A stretch of 64,000 bases of DNA, taken from NCBI RefSeq assembly GCF_026788005.1, contig NZ_JABEPE010000014.1, positions 62,001 through 126,000 of the forward strand, read 5' to 3'. The notes beneath the pieces are model-generated. The model made no database searches, was not told the DNA's origin, and worked only from the letters and a program-made list of their open reading frames with translations. Numbering within the stretch: position 1 is the stretch's first letter; each line of letters begins with the position of its first letter. Source of the stretch: Alteromonas sp. a30 (GTDB lineage: Bacteria; Pseudomonadota; Gammaproteobacteria; Enterobacterales; Alteromonadaceae). This document shows, in pieces, positions 1-7,937 of this stretch. Made by a program: the position numbers and the translations under genes.

Positions 1-918
1 AAAATTTGCCGCTCTTTCTTGCATGAGGTCACTAGCATTGCTCGTACTGATTACAGGAACTACAGGAATAATAAAATCAAAGAATTTAGTTCTCTCTCGC
101 TCACTAAACATGGATTCTTTAATTGAATATAAAAATTGAACTCTTTGGTCTACGGATTTGCTGCTATTAACAATAGTATTTATTTCTCGTAATTTTACGA
201 ATATTTCTGGTGTATCAAACCGATCTATATCTTCAAAAACGATGAGTCTGTAATCTGTTTGTTCAAAGAAATATAATATCTCATCTAGGTGCTTATTTAA
301 TATTGAGCTATCTGTAGTTTCAGTTTCCAACTCGATGTTTTTCAAGGATATTTTTTTAAGTGATGAACCATAAAATACATGATATAGCGCATTAAAAATG
401 GCTATAGATCCCAGTGATAATGCAACGACAATAAAAGAAAAAAGTAAAAAATCGGCACTCCATATCTCGTGGTTAACTAGGCTTTTCCAGTTGTAGTAAA
501 GTACAAAGGCACTTGCCAGCCAGCATGTCAATAGAGTCGACTTCAGAACGGGAAGGTGTGGTGATTTTATTCTTTTGAAGCGACTGTGTGGGAGGGTTTT
601 TGCTCCTTCGCTGTAGAGCATTTGTTGAAGGATACTAAATTCAATTTCTTTTGGGTCGATATCCTCGCTTTTATTATCATGCTTGAATGATGCGAGTGAG
701 ATTTCTAAAATTTTAAAATCATCATTTTTTCGTTTTTTAAAACTTTTGATAATACTGCTTTTTCCTGCGCCGTAAGGGCCTGAAAGTGCGATGTTGAATA
801 TGTCTTCTTCTTGGGTGGAAAAGTCTAAAGCCTGTTGGTATATATCATTGTTTTCTTTCTTTACTATTGGGGCTAAGCTAACGAAGTTGTTAGAGATATT
901 TTTAATATTTTTTACCAT
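1..918 (-). CDS. YobI/KAP-like membrane P-loop NTPase, C-terminus beyond window
   Basis: Open reading frame running off the left edge; 306 residues are visible and the end of the protein is missing. It starts at ATG 918. A Walker A motif GPYGAGKS lies at residues 47-54 and a Walker B-like LIVFEDIDRF near residue 227. Between them are two hydrophobic stretches (around residues 130-147 and 156-182), so the nucleotide-binding domain appears to carry inserted membrane segments. That arrangement is known for KAP-type and YobI-like NTPases, which act at the inner membrane. The cellular role cannot be read from the sequence. KAP relatives include the phage-exclusion protein PifA, so a defence role is possible but is inference. 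No conserved partner is visible downstream because the gene is cut; the gene at 1113-2627 lies upstream of it on the same strand. Confidence 0.72.
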   Translation of the reverse strand, partial: MVKNIKNISNNFVSLAPIVKKENNDIYQQALDFSTQEEDIFNIALSGPYGAGKSSIIKSFKKRKNDDFKILEISLASFKHDNKSEDIDPKEIEFSILQQMLYSEGAKTLPHSRFKRIKSPHLPVLKSTLLTCWLASAFVLYYNWKSLVNHEIWSADFLLFSFIVVALSLGSIAIFNALYHVFYGSSLKKISLKNIELETETTDSSILNKHLDEILYFFEQTDYRLIVFEDIDRFDTPEIFVKLREINTIVNSSKSVDQRVQFLYSIKESMFSERERTKFFDFIIPVVPVISTSNASDLMQERAANF

Positions 919-1112
919 AACGACCTTGCTGTATTGGTATGAACCTAAATGAACCTTTGAAAGGTTGTATTGTCAACCAACTGCGTTATGGCGTTATATT
1001 GCTCAATGTGTTGACGATGTCAGATATATGTAGCGCTCAATTGTAAAGTAAACATTAGATCTTTTGAATATTATTGGGCTGTTTATATTGGCATAATTTC
1101 ATTTGGATATTA

Positions 1113-2627
1113 CTAAACGCCCGCTAGCGCCTTAATCACATCGAAGCTTGAGGTTTTGGTGCCTAGCAAAAAGGCAACGTACAGGCCAAGGCCAATCAGG
1201 TAGTTGAGCATCACGGCGAAGTTAAAGCTTTTGTTTTCGGAAATCCAAACGGTTTTAAATCGGATAGAAAACAAAATGCTGCTGGTGACCGACAAGGTTC
1301 TTACTATCGACGTCAACGTGTCGGGGTAAATCGTGTCCTTTTCGCTGACTTGGTGGCTTCTGGCGACTAATTTATGAATTTCTCGTCGGAAGTAAATGCC
1401 CATAATAAGCGTGCAGAGGAAAGTAATTGGGGCGACAACCGTTAGTACGTAGTGCCACAGCTTGTACCCGTATCCCATGGAAACACCATAAAGCCAATGC
1501 GTAAAAGAGGGCTGCGTTTTTTGTTTAAATACCTCATAAAAATAGCTCACGGTATCAGCGGCTTGTTTGTTATTTTGCGATAAATATTGGCTAATAAAGT
1601 TTTCGTAAATGTTTTCGATAATGCGATTGCTTAGGTTGTTGTCGTCACTTACTAAATTATTGTGTAGTAAACGTTCAAATTCATCGGCATTAAATTTAAG
1701 TTTTCCATCTGGGATTTTCATGTGAGCCACATGTAACTTACTTTTAGGCCCAAACTTACTGAATTGTAAATCCAATCCACCATTAAAACTGGCCCACGTT
1801 AAGTTTACTGAATCCAGAAATTTAGCACTGTGCAAAACCACTTCATTTGAGAATTTAGACTGCGATAAACTCATGGATTTTTCAAAGTCGATAGCCGGAA
1901 AAAAGGCAGGACCATCTACCGTATTAAAATAAAAATCAAAAGATGCAGGCATTTCATTATTAATAAACGTGATGCCATCGGAAAAAATCGAACCCGTTAT
2001 GTTTATCCAATCGCTAACCATTAAATCCATAATAGAAAGCTCGCAGGAAAAGAGGTTTTTATTGATTTTAAATGACTTCCCGTAGAGTGAAGAAAAGTCG
2101 ATAAGTTGTAAGCTTTTATCGCATAGGAATTGGTTTTCCAAAAGCGCATAGTGCGTTTCTTTGGCGGTTTCGCTGCCATAAAGCACAACCGCACCTTTAA
2201 AAATGGATCTTTGAATAATGAATTGGTGGGCCAAATTGGCCCCTAAACTTAATCCCGTTTCAAACTCAGATTGATCTACATAAAAGGTGTGAATTTGGTC
2301 TGCTAAATCAATGCTTAGATTTTTCACGCTGCTTACATTGAACAAGTAAATGAATTGTGTGTTAGGCGTTACATGCTCGGAGAATAACGTGTCCGATAGT
2401 GTTAGGTTAGCGAATAAAACACCGTTATTCTTGTCTTTTAAGATGCTAGCGTTTTGGTTTTTGGCAAGTGTTTCAATATTGTCTTTGCTTAAATTTTCAT
2501 CGGTAGAAAGGCGGGTTATTGTGTTGTTTTCCGCTGCAATTGAAGTGAGCGAAAATAGGAAAATAAACAAAGTAAATATTGTATTGTTTAATAACGTTAA
2601 TGAAGTATTTTTTGGCTGATAAAACAT
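1113..2627 (-). CDS. exported membrane protein with pentapeptide-like region, unknown function
   Basis: I do not recognise a named family. The protein (504 aa from ATG 2627) has an N-terminal signal peptide or membrane segment ending near SLTSIAAEN. A long central region follows, with many short phenylalanine/leucine-spaced strands (for example ASFNGGLDLQFSKFG), which recalls pentapeptide or beta-helical proteins. At the C-terminus there are three to four hydrophobic segments (HYVLTVVAPITFLCTLIMGI and AVMLNYLIGLGLYVAFLLG are two). The C-terminal topology, with a short segment between two helices, looks channel-like, but no selectivity filter is evident. The first ATG (2633) is one base from the AGGGAG ribosome-binding site, so the next ATG (2627, seven bases away) is the better start. 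It is divergent from the operon beginning at 2737 and upstream of the NTPase gene on the same strand. Confidence 0.6.
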   Translation of the reverse strand: MFYQPKNTSLTLLNNTIFTLFIFLFSLTSIAAENNTITRLSTDENLSKDNIETLAKNQNASILKDKNNGVLFANLTLSDTLFSEHVTPNTQFIYLFNVSSVKNLSIDLADQIHTFYVDQSEFETGLSLGANLAHQFIIQRSIFKGAVVLYGSETAKETHYALLENQFLCDKSLQLIDFSSLYGKSFKINKNLFSCELSIMDLMVSDWINITGSIFSDGITFINNEMPASFDFYFNTVDGPAFFPAIDFEKSMSLSQSKFSNEVVLHSAKFLDSVNLTWASFNGGLDLQFSKFGPKSKLHVAHMKIPDGKLKFNADEFERLLHNNLVSDDNNLSNRIIENIYENFISQYLSQNNKQAADTVSYFYEVFKQKTQPSFTHWLYGVSMGYGYKLWHYVLTVVAPITFLCTLIMGIYFRREIHKLVARSHQVSEKDTIYPDTLTSIVRTLSVTSSILFSIRFKTVWISENKSFNFAVMLNYLIGLGLYVAFLLGTKTSSFDVIKALAGV

Positions 2628-2736
2628 GTGCATTCTCCCTAAATGCTATTGATGGGCTTATATTTAAATCACCCATTTTTTTATTAATCCGAAACGCCTT
2701 AAGTTTAATCTTCTTTTCGATAAATGCCACATTTAG

Positions 2737-3765
2737 GTGAAATTTAATTTTACCTTCACGTCTTTAGTTGGTGCTCGTCTTTTTAGCATGAGTCAGCCAG
2801 TGAATTTACCCTTAGCCGCGTTTGGTGGTGCCGGAATCGGCCTGCTTTTTGGTGTCATCATGGGAACCAGTATTACGCCCACGGTGGCCACTATGTTGGG
2901 CGTGTTAACTACCATGCTTGGCGGCATTCTTGGCTTGAACGATACCTTATTTAACAACGCCAAAGCCGCAAGAATTGGCTCGTTTGGCGTGGCCTGTGTG
3001 CTTGGGGCCTATCTTGGTTTATTTGTGCGAAGCCACAATTTGCTCGCACCTTCTATTTTGGATTTAAAGCAAGGTTACATTGAGGTGGGGTTTACCGAAG
3101 CGCAAGCACTGAACTTTATCGCAATAAAAGAGTTTGGTGTGTCTTTGTCACAACTTAATGATGTCACGTCTATTAATTTACCGGTGGGTGCAGTGTTGCA
3201 ATCTGAGCCGGAAAGTGAGGCCGAAGGTGAGGTAGAGAGTGAGCCTCAAAACGCTTCCGAAAATGCACTTGTGAAAGCGCCAGTGGAGGAGCCCGTTGCG
3301 CCACCAGAAGCGGTCGCATCGGTGATTTTCAAGCGGCATAACAACCTGTTATTCGGAGCGGCGGTAGAGGTTTCTGGCTGTGAAGAGTTGATTCATACCG
3401 ACCATACCTTGGTGCTCGATGAAGTGCTCAACAACTTTGAGCTAACGGGCGGAGCGTGGGAAACGCTGATGCTCGATGTTTACGACAACCTGCCAGAGCC
3501 TGAGCAAAAAGGTGTGTTACTGCTGGTGAAAGACGCGGTTTGCGCCATCAAAGTAAAAGAAATCAACGATTGCAGCGCAGCCAAAAAGGTGGCAATTGCA
3601 GGCAACGACGCTTGGTTAGATGAGCTAAGTAAACTGAACCCTCAATGGGAAATGGTGGCCGACGAAATTGCCTTCAGCGAGCTAGGTAACGCCCAATCCC
3701 TCATCGCGTTTAATCACATCCATTCCATGTTATGCCGCAACAATAAAGAGGAACCCATTCAATGA
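2737..3765 (+). CDS. inner-membrane protein with C-terminal soluble domain, unknown
   Basis: First gene of a five-gene operon. It encodes 342 aa from a GTG start at 2737. Neither this GTG nor the in-frame ATG at 2788 has a convincing ribosome-binding site, so the start is uncertain. Residues 25-105 hold about three glycine-rich hydrophobic segments (GGAGIGLLFGVIMGT, LGVLTTMLGGILGL, GVACVLGAYLGLF). A Glu/Pro-rich linker occupies roughly residues 155-190. The C-terminal domain of about 150 aa contains several cysteines (near EVSGCEEL, KDAVCAIK and INDCSAA). It resembles no family I can name. The stop overlaps the start of the protease gene by four bases (ATGA), which implies translational coupling, so this protein may anchor or regulate the protease at the membrane. 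That last point is inference. Confidence 0.65.
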   Translation: MKFNFTFTSLVGARLFSMSQPVNLPLAAFGGAGIGLLFGVIMGTSITPTVATMLGVLTTMLGGILGLNDTLFNNAKAARIGSFGVACVLGAYLGLFVRSHNLLAPSILDLKQGYIEVGFTEAQALNFIAIKEFGVSLSQLNDVTSINLPVGAVLQSEPESEAEGEVESEPQNASENALVKAPVEEPVAPPEAVASVIFKRHNNLLFGAAVEVSGCEELIHTDHTLVLDEVLNNFELTGGAWETLMLDVYDNLPEPEQKGVLLLVKDAVCAIKVKEINDCSAAKKVAIAGNDAWLDELSKLNPQWEMVADEIAFSELGNAQSLIAFNHIHSMLCRNNKEEPIQ

Positions 3766-5543
3766 GAGAGTTATTTAGAGCGATATTTATCGCGCTTGTG
3801 GTAACGCTAGAAGCGGCGTTTGTTTACCTCTTCTTGATGTTGGTTTGGGTAAGCCACGCAAAAGCCAGTTTTAACCCTGAAGTGTTAAGCTTATCCACGG
3901 TTCGCATTGTGGTCAAAAGTGGTGGGCAGGTAACGTCCGTCGCATCTGGGTTTGTGTGGAAGGACGATAAATCCATCGTGACGTCTTTGCATGTATTAGG
4001 GGCCGATCCGAACGCTACCGTTATTGTCGAGTTCGGTAAAAAACGACGTAAAGCCAAAATTAAGTCGATTTTGCCAGAAGCAGATTTGGTGCTACTGGAA
4101 GTGTCTCGCCCGTTAAAAGAATGGTCGGCGCTGAATACGTTTGAGCCCGAAGCACCGGAGTATAAGGCTTCGGTAACGGCACTTGGCTTTAATATGGGCG
4201 CACTCGGCATGAGTACGCGTGAACTGATGAAAGGTTACGCGAAACCCGAAATTCTACAGCAGTTATTGCCCGGTCGTGCCGCAAAAATTTTAGCAAAAAC
4301 CCAAATGCCAAGTGTTACTTTGCCCATTTATTACCTTGATGGCAGCTTGCTTCCGGGCTACTCTGGCTCTCCCATTGTGAATGCAAAAGGCGAACTCATT
4401 GGTGTCGGGAATGGGGGTTTAGAAAGCGGTGCATCGAGTGTGAGTTGGGTTATTCCCGCAGATAATTTATCCGCGTTAGAAGCGTCTTCCATTCATGAAT
4501 TGCCAGCCAGCACAAAGTACAGCAGTAAATTATTCACGCTGGATAAAGTCACCACAGGACAGGCAGGTGCTTATTGGTTTACGCCCAGCGAATCAGCGTT
4601 AGCCTTGTCTCCGCTAAAACCCAACAGTATTGATAGCGTGCTTCGTCAAGTGAACGCCTTTGATGCAGAAGCGGTATTAAGTTCAACGCTATCTTCTCAT
4701 GCTCAGCTTATAGAGGGTGTAGAAGAAACACTGAGCTATCAATTGCCAGTGTCAGCGCAGTACCAAGAAGTGAACTATCAGGGCTTTCATTTTGTGAAAG
4801 TGAAAACCCGAAGTTACCACGACATGCTGGCTTCTTCTGGCAACCCACAAAGCATAGCGTCGGCTTTGGTACTGTTTCAGCATTTTTTCCCCGATTACCG
4901 CATCGACTATTCATCACAACAATTCAGCGTATATACCGATGCCCACTATGGTTTAAATTTAATACTGCCTGAGTCGGTTAAACTGGTCGTAGAAGACGGA
5001 TTTTTATTGGCCAAAAGCGAGTTGCTTTGCCGAACATGTGCGTATGAAATTCAATATCATGCACGCGTGGTTAAGCCAAAAATTCAAGCGATCATTCAGC
5101 GTAATGCCGAAGGTTTTTTGCAACGCGTTGCTGCGCAACATTGGAACGATTTAAACGCCGAAGGTGATTATCAAGAGTACCCTAACTTTCGGCAAATAGA
5201 ACCTTATGGAAGTGGGCGTTACGTTCTCCGCGCCGCTTTTTCTGACTTTGATGAGCCCTTCAAAGATAGCTTCGAACTTAACTATTTTATTGCCGCTCAT
5301 AACCGTGAAACATGGTTTCAGGTGCAAGGCATTGTTAACCGATTTGACGCTGATTTTTTACAAAAAATTGAAAAATACAAAGGTACAGACTGCACATCAG
5401 GGCATTTAAATCCAGAACAAACACAGCTTTGTGATGATGTACTCATGGCCTTTAACGTGCTCGCAAGCACACACTTTACTTCGTTTTCAAACCAAATCTT
5501 TTCCTCGTTAGCTGCACCGCTTTCTGCGCTTGCAGCCGAGTAA
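3762..5543 (+). CDS. membrane-anchored trypsin-like serine protease (S1C/HtrA-like domain)
   Basis: 593 aa. It starts at ATG 3762 with AGAGGA nine bases upstream and overlaps the preceding gene by four bases. Residues 5-30 form a hydrophobic signal or anchor, so the enzyme should act in the periplasm or outside. Residues 45-240 form a trypsin-like domain: His77 in TSLHVLG, Asp108 in EADLVLLEV, and Ser201 in LLPGYSGSPIV, where HtrA enzymes usually have GNSGGP. About 350 residues follow that I cannot assign; they contain a CRTC pair (around residue 425) and no PDZ domain that I can see. Activity is plausible because the triad is complete. Operon neighbours are a coupled membrane protein and a discoidin-like lipoprotein, which points to a cell-surface role. 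Its substrate is unknown. Confidence 0.82.
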   Translation: MRELFRAIFIALVVTLEAAFVYLFLMLVWVSHAKASFNPEVLSLSTVRIVVKSGGQVTSVASGFVWKDDKSIVTSLHVLGADPNATVIVEFGKKRRKAKIKSILPEADLVLLEVSRPLKEWSALNTFEPEAPEYKASVTALGFNMGALGMSTRELMKGYAKPEILQQLLPGRAAKILAKTQMPSVTLPIYYLDGSLLPGYSGSPIVNAKGELIGVGNGGLESGASSVSWVIPADNLSALEASSIHELPASTKYSSKLFTLDKVTTGQAGAYWFTPSESALALSPLKPNSIDSVLRQVNAFDAEAVLSSTLSSHAQLIEGVEETLSYQLPVSAQYQEVNYQGFHFVKVKTRSYHDMLASSGNPQSIASALVLFQHFFPDYRIDYSSQQFSVYTDAHYGLNLILPESVKLVVEDGFLLAKSELLCRTCAYEIQYHARVVKPKIQAIIQRNAEGFLQRVAAQHWNDLNAEGDYQEYPNFRQIEPYGSGRYVLRAAFSDFDEPFKDSFELNYFIAAHNRETWFQVQGIVNRFDADFLQKIEKYKGTDCTSGHLNPEQTQLCDDVLMAFNVLASTHFTSFSNQIFSSLAAPLSALAAE

Positions 5544-5566
5544 TATCCGCAATATGAGGTTCCTTC

Positions 5567-7360
5567 ATGACGACTTATAAGATGGTCTTAACCTTCGCTG
5601 TTTTGTCTTCAATCCTATTAGCAAGTTGCTTAAAAGTAGGCTCCAATGTGGGAAGTAACATACTTACCCTCAATGCCTCTATTTTAAAAGGGCAGTTTCG
5701 GCAGGCTCAGGTGCAAGTTGTGGATGCCCAAGGGCAGCGTATCTGGGAAGGATTCGCCGACGATACTGGCAGCGTTGATATCGATATTCGAGGCATTGCC
5801 GCAGGCGAGATCCGTATTCAAGCGCAACCCGCCTCGGGTTCCAGCATGCTATGTGATGCAATACAGTGCATGTTACCAACTGGCGGTAGCGTGGCTTTTG
5901 GTGAACAGGTGAATGTGGGCGCAGCGGAAACATTCGTACTAAATACTTCGTTGCATACCCAAGCATTAAATGCCGATGTGAGTACCGTGCAAGTGAGCGG
6001 TTTAAGCCAAATGGCGTACCAGTGGCTCACCTCATCCGGCTCCAGCGAGTACCGCCAATCTGGCGAACAACACCAAAAATATGCGCGCTTAACCAGCAAA
6101 CTGATCACAACATCGTTGGGCTTAGATATTCCCTCTGAACTTAATATGTTGCAGTCGCGTTTTGTGGACTTAAATCAAACCCTCGCTTTCGGGCCTGAAA
6201 GCATCAGTAACAGTGTGCTTAGCCTCGTTAACGCCAGTCTTGCCAGCGACTTTCGCATTGTCGAGAGCTATTCACAAGAACTCGCAAATTTAGCAAAAGA
6301 ACCCAGTAATCCAAGCGTTCAGGGAGAGTTTGAAGCGATACAGAAGCGTATTTTAAAAGAAACGCAAAAACTGGCGTCACTGCCGGGCTTAACAGGGTTA
6401 GATGCAAGCGTGATAAACCAAATAAACCAAGCAGCCAATAATGAGCTTGATTTCTCGCGCATTAATGCCGCGATGCAAAACGCCAAAAATGGTATTGAAC
6501 CTGAGCCAGAACCGAATGGCCCGTACGTGGAGTCGATTCGTAGCTCAACATCGCATTGGCGACCAAGTGCTACAAACTTGCGAGAAAATGCATGGTGGTG
6601 GGTGAGTCGGGCCAACAGCATTAATAATGAATGGATCCAATTCACCTATGACCAGCCCGTTGCGCTGAGCGCCATGTTATTTGCCATCGATAAAGACCGA
6701 GGCGGCAATAACCTTGCGCTTCAAGGCCGTAATAGTAACGACGCTGTGTGGACCAATATTGAACTGAATTTGAGCGATATTGTGGTCTCACAAAGTATGA
6801 CTGATGAAAAAAACGTCGTGCATGTGCGTTACTCATTTTCTCAGGAGCAGCAAGCTTTGGGGCGCTTTGAACGCTTTCGTTTGCTGTCGTCACCCACTAA
6901 CGCTTTATGGTTGGAATACCTTTGTTTTGGGACTTTTAGCGCCGAAGATGATTGCTTTTCCGGTGTTGCTAACCCGCCTTCATCGGTAACGGTGTCCTCG
7001 CTTTGGTTTGATGCGAGCAATGTAGCGAATGCCAATACCAGTTGGATAAGCCGCATGATCAGCGAACAAAGTGAATGGTTGCAAATTACCTACTCGGAAC
7101 CGGTGCGAGCGAGCGCAATTAACGTCGTTGCAAAAGCGGAGTTTCTTGGTGAGAAGCCGGAAATACAAGCTCGTAACGACAACGAACAATGGCAAACCTT
7201 ATTACAACTGAATGTGGGTCAACTGCAAGAAAGCGCCGATGAAGATGGCGTTGTTCGCGCGCAAATTCCACTTCCAACAACCCAAGCTTTTAGCGAATAC
7301 CGCTATTACTCTCAGCCAACAACATTTGTTTGGATTCAACAATTTGAACTGACCATTTAA
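5567..7360 (+). CDS. lipoprotein with two discoidin (F5/8 type C)-like domains
   Basis: 597 aa with a type II signal peptide and a lipobox SILLASC, so the mature protein should be lipid-anchored at the outer or inner membrane. Residues about 30-120 look like a carboxypeptidase-regulatory or Ig-like domain (VQVVDAQGQRIWEGFADD). Residues 150-310 are helical and unassigned. The C-terminal half contains two related segments: WIQFTYDQPVALSAMLFAID (about 355-440) and WLQITYSEPVRASAINVVAK (about 490-590). Both have the strand pattern of galactose-binding, discoidin-like folds that bind glycans or other surface ligands. GAGGT precedes the ATG. The gene sits 23 bp after the protease gene and 10 bp before the lysozyme gene, so all are probably co-transcribed. 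A glycan- or surface-binding role is inferred; no ligand can be named. Confidence 0.7.
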   Translation: MTTYKMVLTFAVLSSILLASCLKVGSNVGSNILTLNASILKGQFRQAQVQVVDAQGQRIWEGFADDTGSVDIDIRGIAAGEIRIQAQPASGSSMLCDAIQCMLPTGGSVAFGEQVNVGAAETFVLNTSLHTQALNADVSTVQVSGLSQMAYQWLTSSGSSEYRQSGEQHQKYARLTSKLITTSLGLDIPSELNMLQSRFVDLNQTLAFGPESISNSVLSLVNASLASDFRIVESYSQELANLAKEPSNPSVQGEFEAIQKRILKETQKLASLPGLTGLDASVINQINQAANNELDFSRINAAMQNAKNGIEPEPEPNGPYVESIRSSTSHWRPSATNLRENAWWWVSRANSINNEWIQFTYDQPVALSAMLFAIDKDRGGNNLALQGRNSNDAVWTNIELNLSDIVVSQSMTDEKNVVHVRYSFSQEQQALGRFERFRLLSSPTNALWLEYLCFGTFSAEDDCFSGVANPPSSVTVSSLWFDASNVANANTSWISRMISEQSEWLQITYSEPVRASAINVVAKAEFLGEKPEIQARNDNEQWQTLLQLNVGQLQESADEDGVVRAQIPLPTTQAFSEYRYYSQPTTFVWIQQFELTI

Positions 7361-7370
7361 GGAGTAAAGC

Positions 7371-7919
7371 ATGATTGATTTCTCATTTATTCAAGCATTG
7401 GAAGGCAACACCTGCGAAGGTTACGTACCGGACGTTAATAACAGCCAATCTGGCGTCACCATTGGTTGTGGTTTTGACATTGGTGCGCGCTCGAAAGACG
7501 AACTTTGCGCGGCTTTTCCCGACGAACTTGCCACGAAATTAGTGCCTTACGCTGGGCTAAAAAATCACGACGCCGTTGCCCAATTGCAAGTTGCTCCGCT
7601 GCACTTAAGCGAAGATGAAGTCACCCAAATTAATCGACATAGCAAACACCACGCGGTGCAACGTTTGCAAGCCCAATGGAACGCCTGTGAAGACGCTTAT
7701 ATCCCATTTGAAGCCTTACCAGATGTATGCCAAACCGTGGTTGCTTCAGTTGCCTTTCAGTATGGAACGCTGCTTACCCGCACGCCGAATTTTTGGCGAC
7801 AAGTGACGCGCGGAGATTGGCGCTCAGCATTAAATAACCTAAGGCGTTTTGGCGATCGCTATTCTACGCGACGCAACAAGGAAGCTGACTTATTAGAAAG
7901 CTGGCTAGAGAGTATTTAA
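7371..7919 (+). CDS. pesticin/T4-lysozyme-like muramidase
   Basis: 182 aa with a strong ribosome-binding site (AAGGAG) and no signal peptide. The start matches the catalytic half of pesticin-type and phage T4-type lysozymes. Glu11 in FIQALEGN would be the acid, followed by SGVTIGCGFDIGARS with Thr30 and Asp36 at the spacing seen in pesticin. The reaction would be hydrolysis of the beta-1,4 MurNAc-GlcNAc bonds of peptidoglycan. The C-terminal half carries LRRFGDRYSTRRNKEADLL, similar in style to the end of this lysozyme family. Lacking an export signal, it must be released by lysis, pass a holin, or travel as cargo of the contractile system nearby. Position in an operon with exported surface proteins is unusual for an endolysin. 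Family assignment is fairly sure; role is inference. Confidence 0.78.
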   Translation: MIDFSFIQALEGNTCEGYVPDVNNSQSGVTIGCGFDIGARSKDELCAAFPDELATKLVPYAGLKNHDAVAQLQVAPLHLSEDEVTQINRHSKHHAVQRLQAQWNACEDAYIPFEALPDVCQTVVASVAFQYGTLLTRTPNFWRQVTRGDWRSALNNLRRFGDRYSTRRNKEADLLESWLESI

Positions 7920-7937
7920 AGCCAAAAAGGAGGTTTT

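Noticed and set aside
1-918. The P-loop NTPase as the missing eCIS ATPase (Afp15)
   Set aside because: It has membrane insertions and KAP/YobI-style motifs and lies on the opposite strand; Afp15-type ATPases are soluble AAA+ proteins.
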